DNA from: an uncultured Clostridia bacterium
GTDB lineage: Bacteria > Bacillota > Clostridia > TANB77 > CAG-508
Direction: 5' to 3'
Assembly (NCBI GenBank): GCA_944393455.1
Contig: CALYAH010000025.1
Coordinates: forward strand, 1 to 10,077
Length of the DNA stretch: 10,077 bases
Part shown: in pieces, positions 1-6,300 of the stretch
Position numbering within the stretch: the first letter of the stretch is position 1
How the letters are laid out: each line of letters opens with the position of its first letter
Made by a program: the position numbers and the translations under genes
The notes under the pieces: model-generated
Databases searched by the model: none
Told to the model about the DNA's origin: nothing
What the model saw: the letters and a program-made list of their open reading frames with translations, nothing else

Positions 1-140
1 AAATGGTTATGCCAGGAGATAACGTATCAATGACAATCGAACTAATCACACCTATCGCTATCGAAAAAGGATTAAGATTCGCTATTCGTGAAGGTGGTAG
101 AACAGTTGGTTCAGGAGTTGTTTCTGATATCTTAGCATAA
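1..140 (+). CDS. tuf: Elongation factor Tu, C-terminal 45 residues (5' truncated)
   Basis: The reading frame entering from the left edge (first complete codon at position 3) gives 45 residues and a TAA stop at 138-140. The stretch MPGDNVSM, then IELITPIAIEKGLRFAIREG and the ending GRTVGSGVVSDI is the highly conserved end of EF-Tu domain 3. EF-Tu is the GTPase that carries aminoacyl-tRNA to the ribosomal A site in the cytoplasm. Only the C-terminal beta-barrel end is present; the GTPase domain lies outside the window. A terminator follows 23 bases after the stop, so tuf ends its transcription unit here. The codons include CGT, GGT and ATC, as expected for a highly expressed gene, and differ from the AGA/GGA-rich genes downstream. 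Identification is firm despite the short length. Confidence 0.96.
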   Translation, partial: MVMPGDNVSMTIELITPIAIEKGLRFAIREGGRTVGSGVVSDILA

Positions 141-163
141 GCTAAATATGATTAATAATAAAG

Positions 164-196
164 AAAGATGTAATATTTAATATTACATCTTTTTTT
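164..196 (+). terminator. Rho-independent terminator of tuf
   Basis: A 12-bp perfect stem (164-175 with 181-192, AAAGATGTAATA / TATTACATCTTT) with a 5-nt loop is followed directly by a T run to 196. The stem is AT-rich but uninterrupted. It separates tuf from the plsX promoter. Confidence 0.88.
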
Positions 197-208
197 ATAT
201 AAAATTAC

Positions 209-237
209 TTGCTTTTTTTATTAAAGCATAATAAAAT
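209..237 (+). promoter_or_regulatory. Candidate sigma-A promoter for plsX
   Basis: TTGCTT at 209-214 and TAAAAT at 232-237 are separated by 17 bases, 54 bases upstream of the plsX start and just after the tuf terminator. I see no FapR-like palindrome (TTAGTACC-type) here, although FapR controls plsX in some Bacillota. Confidence 0.6.
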
Positions 238-290
238 AGATATGTTAAAAATATAATGAAGTAGGACTTGTAATTTAGGAGGAACTTTAA

Positions 291-1325
291 ATGAAAATAG
301 TATTAGATGCCATGGGTGGAGACAATGCGCCAGACGCCAATATAAAAGGAGCAGTAAATGCAATAAATAAAGTAAAAGCAGAAGTAGTATTAGTAGGAAA
401 AGAAGATGTAATAAGAAGTAAAGTAAAAGAATTTTATGGTAAAGAGATAGAAGAAATTTCAGATAGATTAAAAATAAGAAATGCAACAGAAACAATAGAA
501 ATGGAAGACACACCAACTGTTGCTATTAAACGTAAAAAAGATTCGTCTATGGTAGTTGGATTTAAAATGCTAAAAGAAGATGAAGGAGATGTATTTATAT
601 CAGCAGGAAATTCTGGAGCATTATTAACAGGAGCTACACTAATTGTAGGTAGAATAAAAGGAATTGATAGACCAGCATTAGCTGGAATTTTACCGGCATA
701 TAAAAGCCAATTATTATTAATTGATGCAGGTTCTAACACAAATTGTAAGCCTATTAATTTATTACAATTTGCTCAAATGTCAACAATTTATTTAAGAAAT
801 ACTTATGGAATTGAAAAGCCAGCAATAGGTTTATTAAATATAGGAACAGAAGAAACTAAAGGAAATGAATTAGTTCGTGAAAGTTATCAGTTATTAAAGG
901 AAAAATCAGAAGAGTTAGGAATCAATTTTGTCGGAAATGTAGAAGGTAGAGATGCTTTTACAGGTAAAATACATGCAATAGTAACAGATGGATTTACTGG
1001 AAATGTATTTTTGAAAACAACTGAAGGATTAGGAAAATTTGTGAAAAAAACATTGACAGAAAGTTTTACTAAAAATTTATTAGCTAAGATATTAGCAATT
1101 CCATCATTACCAGCTATAAAAAGATTTACTAAAACAATGGATTATAAATCTTATGGTGGAGCATTATTTTTAGGAGTAAAAAAACCAGTAGTTAAGGCAC
1201 ATGGTAGTAGTGATGCATTACTATTTGAATATACTATTATACAAGCAGAAAAATTTGTTGAAAATAAGGCTGTAGATAAGATGATAGAAGAATTTGAAAA
1301 GCAAAGAAAAAAAGAAACAAACTAA
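291..1325 (+). CDS. plsX: Phosphate acyltransferase PlsX
   Basis: PlsX converts fatty acyl-ACP and inorganic phosphate to acyl-phosphate, the acyl donor used by the membrane acyltransferase PlsY in the first step of phosphatidic acid synthesis. It is a peripheral cytoplasmic enzyme. The 344-residue product has the family's usual length and its landmarks: DAMGGDNAP at residues 6-14, SAGNSGALLTGA from residue 104, LLNIGTEETKG in the middle, VTDGFTGNV, and GGALFLGVKKPVVKAHGSSD ending at residue 308. The ATG start is supported by AGGAGG at 277-282, 8 bases upstream. In many Clostridia plsX sits between rpmF and fab/acpP genes; here tuf lies upstream and acpP follows after 157 bases, so the substrate carrier is still encoded next door. 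Nothing is truncated or frameshifted. Confidence 0.96.
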   Translation: MKIVLDAMGGDNAPDANIKGAVNAINKVKAEVVLVGKEDVIRSKVKEFYGKEIEEISDRLKIRNATETIEMEDTPTVAIKRKKDSSMVVGFKMLKEDEGDVFISAGNSGALLTGATLIVGRIKGIDRPALAGILPAYKSQLLLIDAGSNTNCKPINLLQFAQMSTIYLRNTYGIEKPAIGLLNIGTEETKGNELVRESYQLLKEKSEELGINFVGNVEGRDAFTGKIHAIVTDGFTGNVFLKTTEGLGKFVKKTLTESFTKNLLAKILAIPSLPAIKRFTKTMDYKSYGGALFLGVKKPVVKAHGSSDALLFEYTIIQAEKFVENKAVDKMIEEFEKQRKKETN

Positions 1326-1383
1326 TGTAACAAAGATACTTTCTGACTTAGTAGTATAAAATTTAAAAAAAGAGAAATTTTAC

Positions 1384-1412
1384 TTGACAAATATAGAAAC
1401 ATATAATATAAA
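1384..1412 (+). promoter_or_regulatory. Strong sigma-A-like promoter for acpP
   Basis: A consensus TTGACA at 1384-1389 is followed after 17 bases by TATAAA at 1407-1412. An overlapping TATAAT at 1402-1407 lies only 12 bases from the -35 and is less likely to be used. This gives acpP its own promoter in addition to any read-through from plsX, which has no terminator of its own. The expected transcript has a 5' leader of about 60 bases. Confidence 0.75.
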
Positions 1413-1482
1413 TGAAATATAATAAAGAAAATATCAAATGAATATATCATTTGCAAACTTGAGAGGAGGTGAACTCTAGGTC

Positions 1483-1725
1483 ATGAGTTCAGAAGAAGTT
1501 TTAGAGAAAGTAAAAGGAATTATCGTTGAACAATTAGGTGTTGCAGAAAATTCAGTTACAATGGAAGCATCTTTTATCGATGATTTAGGAGCTGATTCAT
1601 TAGATATCGTTGAATTAGTAATGGCATTAGAAGAAGAATTTGATATAGAAATTCCTGATAGCGATGCAGAAAAAGTTGTAACAGTAGGAGATGTAGTTGA
1701 CTACATAAAAGAAAACGTAAAATAA
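1483..1725 (+). CDS. acpP: Acyl carrier protein
   Basis: This is the small acidic carrier that holds growing fatty acyl chains as thioesters on a 4'-phosphopantetheine arm during type II fatty acid synthesis, and it also supplies acyl-ACP to PlsX. The 80-residue length is typical. The attachment motif GADSLDIVEL is present, with the modified serine at residue 39 (D38-S39-L40), followed by the acidic recognition helix ALEEEFDIEIPD. The ATG is preceded by a long Shine-Dalgarno match, AGGAGGTGA at 1464-1472, with a rather long 10-base spacer. It is transcribed in the same direction as plsX but from its own promoter, consistent with the high demand for ACP. rnc, which often follows acpP in Clostridia, is absent; the next gene is convergent. 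Confidence 0.97.
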   Translation: MSSEEVLEKVKGIIVEQLGVAENSVTMEASFIDDLGADSLDIVELVMALEEEFDIEIPDSDAEKVVTVGDVVDYIKENVK

Positions 1726-1735
1726 GAAATAAAAC

Positions 1736-1775
1736 AAATGACGTAATCATATAAAGATTACGTCATTTTCTTTTT
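1736..1775 (+). terminator. Terminator of acpP, probably bidirectional
   Basis: A perfect 13-bp stem (1736-1748 with 1756-1768, AAATGACGTAATC / GATTACGTCATTT), a 7-nt loop and a T-rich tail through 1775 form a strong intrinsic terminator for acpP. Read on the minus strand, the same hairpin follows the carboxypeptidase stop (1784) by only about 15 bases and is trailed by a T-rich stretch, so it can plausibly end both convergent transcripts. Confidence 0.9.
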
Positions 1776-1783
1776 ACATATGT

Positions 1784-3073
1784 TTAAAATAATAATTCGT
1801 CAGAAGAATTTAGTGTGCTAGAATAATTTTTAAAAAAGGAATTTAAATAGTCAAATATGCCTTTTTTCTTAATAGTATTATTTGCTAGTACATTGCAATG
1901 TATAATAAAACCACTATTAGAAGTAACTTCTATATTTCCAATAACATCATTTTCATAAATAGGAGCAGTAAGGTTTGGGTTAATTTGAATAGATACTTCT
2001 AAAGAAGGAATGTCATCCTTTTTCACAGGTATAAGAGAAGATTCTAAGCTGCTATATCCAATTTGTAGGGTAGAATTACAGCCCTTTATAATATTAAAAT
2101 AATTTTGGTTTTCATCTTTCCATTTTGCAAATTCTTTATTGATCTGTTCAGCTATGTTAACATATTCATAGTTTTTAAAGGTATATTCGATTAATTTTAT
2201 GCTATCTGTTGTTCTAAATTTTTTTGTATCTGCACCTAATACAACACATATAATGTCCATATTACCTCTTTTACAAGCTGTTACTAGGCAACGATTAGCA
2301 CCATTTGTAAAACCAGTTTTAACTCCATATACACCATTTAAATTTCCAAGTAATTCGTTAGTATTAGATAAATTCTTAGGATATCCATTAATGGTTATAG
2401 TATAATTTTTAGTACCAACAATATTTAAAAAAGTATTATTTTTTAGTGCATAATCAGAAAGCAAAGCTAATTCATAAGCTGTGGTATAATGCCCATCTGA
2501 GTCTAAACCATGAGGAGATTCAAAATGAGTATTAGTAAGTCCTAAGTCTTCAGCTTTTTTATTCATCAAATCGCTAAAGCCTTGAATACTACCAGCAGTT
2601 GCTTCAGCAAGGGCAACAGCAGCATCATTTCCAGAGCATAGTAATAAACCATATAATAAATCTCTTATAGTTATTTTATCACCTGTTTTTAAACCTAATC
2701 TAGAACCACCAGTACCAGCAGCTTTTTTGGAAACTTCAACAGTTGTATTTAAATCACAATTTTCGATAATAACAATTCCAGTCATAATTTTTGTTGTAGA
2801 TGCCATTTTGACTTTGCTATATTCATTTTTTCCATATAAAATAGTTTTTGTTAATCTGTCTATTACAATACAAGAACGAGAATTAAGATTTAAAGAAGAA
2901 GTGTTACCAGAGGCAGTTTCAATACTCATATTTTCTTTTAATTCTTGTTCAATGTCTACATTTATATCGTTACTAGAGTCAATGTCATCGGCAAAAGAAA
3001 AAGAATAACTAAATAACAACAAAAATATGGATATAGGAATAATTATCTTTTTCAATTTATGTTGTATAGCCAT
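1784..3073 (-). CDS. Secreted D-alanyl-D-alanine carboxypeptidase (peptidase S11, PBP5/DacA/DacF type)
   Basis: Enzymes of this family remove the terminal D-Ala from peptidoglycan pentapeptides outside the membrane and so limit cross-linking. The chosen ATG (3073) gives 429 residues. An N-terminal signal sequence (about residues 1-28: basic MAIQHKLKK, hydrophobic core, then FSFA-DD) is followed by the catalytic domain with all three penicillin-binding motifs: SxxK as STTK at 92-95 (Ser92 nucleophile), SGN at 147-149 and KTG at 252-254. A C-terminal beta domain like PBP5_C follows (from about residue 320). The extreme C-terminus (KKGIFDYLNSFFKNY) could be a short amphipathic membrane-binding helix, as in PBP5, but this is inferred. 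An upstream in-frame TTG at 3130 would put 19 non-signal-like residues ahead of the signal peptide, so ATG 3073 is preferred. The gene converges on acpP and diverges from the surface-protein gene. Which dac paralogue it is cannot be decided from this window. Confidence 0.93.
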   Translation of the reverse strand: MAIQHKLKKIIIPISIFLLLFSYSFSFADDIDSSNDINVDIEQELKENMSIETASGNTSSLNLNSRSCIVIDRLTKTILYGKNEYSKVKMASTTKIMTGIVIIENCDLNTTVEVSKKAAGTGGSRLGLKTGDKITIRDLLYGLLLCSGNDAAVALAEATAGSIQGFSDLMNKKAEDLGLTNTHFESPHGLDSDGHYTTAYELALLSDYALKNNTFLNIVGTKNYTITINGYPKNLSNTNELLGNLNGVYGVKTGFTNGANRCLVTACKRGNMDIICVVLGADTKKFRTTDSIKLIEYTFKNYEYVNIAEQINKEFAKWKDENQNYFNIIKGCNSTLQIGYSSLESSLIPVKKDDIPSLEVSIQINPNLTAPIYENDVIGNIEVTSNSGFIIHCNVLANNTIKKKGIFDYLNSFFKNYSSTLNSSDELLF

Positions 3074-3076
3074 TTT

Positions 3077-3082
3077 ATCACC
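3077..3082 (-). promoter_or_regulatory. Ribosome binding site deciding the carboxypeptidase start
   Basis: On the minus strand GGTGAT lies 3 bases before ATG 3073 (its GGTG core 5 bases before). It matches the 3' part of the AGGAGGTGAT Shine-Dalgarno consensus. The upstream TTG at 3130 has no comparable site. I found no convincing minus-strand promoter; TTTTCA and CATATT in the 3106-3140 area, 17 bases apart, are only weak matches. Confidence 0.5.
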
Positions 3083-3183
3083 ATTAAAAATATATGAAAA
3101 ATATTCTTTGAATATGCAATCTATAAGCAAAATTGAAAAGACTTAGGGAAATAAGAAAAAAGTAATTTAATTCACATAAAATG

Positions 3184-3212
3184 TTGATTTCGTGACAAAA
3201 ATGTAATATAAT
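3184..3212 (+). promoter_or_regulatory. Candidate distal promoter (P1) of the thioester surface-protein gene
   Basis: TTGATT at 3184-3189 and a perfect TATAAT at 3207-3212 are separated by 17 bases. Transcription would begin near 3219 and produce a leader of about 165 bases before ATG 3385. The leader contains an AGGAGG-like site (about 3270-3275) with no start codon at a usable distance. Confidence 0.6.
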
Positions 3213-3314
3213 TGTAATGTAGGAGTTTTTTGTTGTTTGAAATTTTAAAAAGGGCTTTCCGTAAGTAATAGGAGGTTCTAAAAAATTTCTAAAAAATAAG
3301 AAAGAAAACACCTA

Positions 3315-3342
3315 TTGACTAAGAATTAAAAAAGTGTAAAAT
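3315..3342 (+). promoter_or_regulatory. Candidate proximal promoter (P2) of the thioester surface-protein gene
   Basis: TTGACT at 3315-3320 and TAAAAT at 3337-3342 are separated by 16 bases. Transcription would begin near 3349, leaving a short leader of about 36 bases that contains only the gene's ribosome binding site. The two candidates may be alternatives or both active. Confidence 0.5.
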
Positions 3343-3370
3343 ATTATACAGGAAGATATGTTTATAAGTA

Positions 3371-3376
3371 AAGGAG
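3371..3376 (+). promoter_or_regulatory. Ribosome binding site deciding the surface-protein start
   Basis: AAGGAG at 3371-3376 lies 8 bases before ATG 3385, the ideal distance. It falls inside the longer open frame that begins at ATG 3358, which has no good site of its own, so translation most likely begins at 3385, directly before the signal peptide. Confidence 0.75.
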
Positions 3377-3384
3377 AGAAAAAT

Positions 3385-6300
3385 ATGAACGTTAAAAAGA
3401 TACTACTAAGTTTAGGAATGGTAGCTATGTTAGTTGTTTTTATGCTTGCACCAAACGTAGTATTTGCAGCAACGGCAACTACGCCATTATACTTAGGAAT
3501 AACAGAACTAAGAACAAATGATACGCCTAATATGGGATATGCAATTGGAGACCCAAATACAAATGGCGAAACAGGTATGGCTGCAAAATTGTGGAACATA
3601 GTAAAATATAGTAGTAGTACATCAAATGACCCAACAGAAGCTGATATTTATTGTGTAAAAGCAGGAGTTGGTTTTAATGATACGAAAAAAAGAGCAACTT
3701 ATAATATTTTCTTTGATATGAAAAAAGAAAGAGATCAAATAGCAGCTCAAAATAATGTATTAAAATCAATTGTTGAAGGTACAATACCAGTAGATGAAAC
3801 AACTTCAGTTAGTAAATATGATGCCTTACTTGCTTTAGGAGATATGTTATATCTAGTTCAAGGGTCAACAGAGGAAGATAAAATAGCTTATTTAGAAAAA
3901 GCAGGAATATATGAGGACCAATGGGATACATTAATGACTGGTGATGAAATTGCTGCGATACAACAGGCAGCAATGTGGTATTTTACAAATTATTATCAAA
4001 AAGATGAATCAGCAGAAGATTATGCAGAATTAGACGTTCATGATGAAAAGTATGACAAAACAGCTAGCACAGGATGGCTAAATTATACATTAGACGGAGT
4101 AAAATACGATAGTTTATCTCAATATAATCCAACAAGTGTAGCATCTAATGATAGTTATGGTTCTCAAAGACAAGAGCAAGCAGAGATTTTATACAATTAT
4201 TTAATTAGAACAGCTAAAGCAAATGCTAATAAATATTCGGATGCATCAACATTAGGAGCACCGGCCCAAGTAAATACAAAAACTTTAAATTATAAAGAAG
4301 ATGGAGCAAACTATATAATTGGGCCAATTAATATTACAGAACAAGAAGGAAATGCTATACCATATACAATAGATTTCATAGTTAAAAATGAAAATACAGA
4401 AATAACAAATTATAAATTATTAGATAACAATCAATCAGAAGTATCAGAAGGAACAGAAGTTAAAGATTTAGTTGGAAAAGATTTTTATATATCAGTACCA
4501 AAGGAATCAGTTACAAGTATTTCAGTTGCAATTAATATTAATTACAGTAATACAAAACTAACTTTATGGGCTTCTACTACAAATAATCAAGAACAACCAG
4601 TTATGATACCAGAAAAAGAGAAAGTATCTGTTCCAGTAGAATTAACAGTTACTCCAAATGAAAAAGTATTTGACCTTGCTTTGAGAAAATACATTACAAA
4701 GGTAAATGATGTAGAATTAGCACAAGGTAGTTCAAGAGTACCAGTAATAGATGAAAGTACATTAACATCAGGAACAACAGCAACTTATAAACACAAAAAA
4801 GACCCAGTTGTTGTTGAAAGTGGAGATAAAGTTACATATAAAATAACTATATATAATGAAGGGGAAAAAGAAGGAAGAGCAACTAAAGTAGTAGACCAAC
4901 TACCAACAGGATTAAAATTTGTAAGAGTGGTAAGTGGAAACTTTGAAGAAGAATCATATAGTGAAACAGATAACAAATTAAACTTAACAAGAAAAGCAAG
5001 TAACACAGATAATTTAGCTGCGTATACAGAAGGCAACTTAAGTTCAGAAATAATTGAAATTGAATGTGAAGTAACCTCAATACCAGATGAAGTAAATAGT
5101 AAAATATTAACTAATGTTGCTTGGATATCAGAAGCAATCGATAGTGAAAGTAATATTACAATTACAAATCAAGTAGGTGCAGATAGAGATTCTGAACCAT
5201 CAACAGTACCAAGTGTTAATAAAGACAATATGGAAAATTATGCAGGAAATGATAATAAATCTGATTTAACAGACTCTAATTACTATTATAAAGGACAACA
5301 AGATGACGATGACTTTGAAAAATTAGTTTTAATGCCAGAATCATTTGACTTAAAACTAATAAAAAGAATTGTAGCTGTTAATAATCAAAATGTACCAGAA
5401 AGAATTGAAAGTGTAGATGTAAGCAAATTAAACACTACAGATGCAGATGGAAATTTAATTACAACAGGTGACTATAAGCTAAATAAAGAGCCAGTTTCAG
5501 TAGCAAAAGGAGATATAGTAACTTATACATTTAGAATTTATAATGAGGGAACAATAGATGGATATGCTTCAGAAATTACAGAAGATATTCCAGAAGGATT
5601 AGAATTTATATGGTCTGAAAAAGAAGGAGAAGACTTAGCTAATGATACAACATTAACAGACGAAGAAAAAGAAGCAATTGAATTTAACCAACAATATTTA
5701 TGGGGTAATTTCCAATATGATGAAAATAAAGAAAAGATAATTCAAATTTCTACAGATTATTTATCAAAAGAAAATGAAACAACAGCTGATGGTAATTTAA
5801 TACCTGCATTTGGAAAAAATGATGGAACAAAAACAGAAGCTGATATTTCATATAAAGAAGTGTCTGTAAAATTAAAAGTAGTTTCAGAAGATGTAACAGG
5901 TACAATAATTAGAAATGAAGCTTGTATCTCAGAAGACACAGATAAAAATGGAAATACAATTGATGATAGAGATTCTGATACAGAAACTTGGGTAAAATAT
6001 GAAGATGATGAAGATTATGATAATATCGTTTTAAAATCATTTGACTTAGCTTTAAGAAAATTTATTATAGCGGTAAGTAAAGACACAACAATCGATAATA
6101 ATGAATACCTAAAAAATGATGATGGTTCTTATACAAGAGCACCAATTGTTGATACATCTAGGTTAAATACTTTGGATGAAAATAACAAAGTAATTACAAC
6201 AGCAATATACAATCATACAAAAGAACCAGTAGCAGTAAATAAAAATGATATTGTAGTTTACATGCTAAGAGTATATAATGAAGGTGAAATTGATGGTTAT

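Noticed and set aside
205..516. Minus-strand open frame over the plsX start
   Set aside because: Its translation is almost all Leu, His and Phe, the shadow of AT-rich Lys/Glu codons of plsX.
1357..1382. TAAAATTT / AAATTTTA inverted repeat as a plsX terminator or FapR operator
   Set aside because: The stem has no G or C and no T tract follows; it also does not match the FapR consensus.
3101..3115. ATATTC-TTT-GAATAT inverted repeat before the carboxypeptidase gene as an operator
   Set aside because: It is a short, AT-only-type palindrome in AT-rich DNA with no convincing promoter next to it, so chance is likely.
3074..3130. TTG 3130 as the start of the carboxypeptidase
   Set aside because: The extra 19 residues precede a complete signal peptide that begins at ATG 3073, and no ribosome binding site supports the TTG.
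3270..3300. Leader peptide after the AGGAGG-like site
   Set aside because: No ATG, GTG or TTG lies at usable distance; an ATT start would give only four codons.
3358..3384. Upstream ATG 3358 as the start of the first surface protein
   Set aside because: It would add nine hydrophilic residues before the signal peptide and lacks a ribosome binding site, whereas ATG 3385 has AAGGAG 8 bases upstream.
5935..5980. Asp/Asn-rich DTDKNGN linker as a dockerin or true EF-hand
   Set aside because: The hydrophobic residue is shifted by one relative to the EF-hand loop and the paired helices of a dockerin are missing; only a loose calcium-loop resemblance remains.
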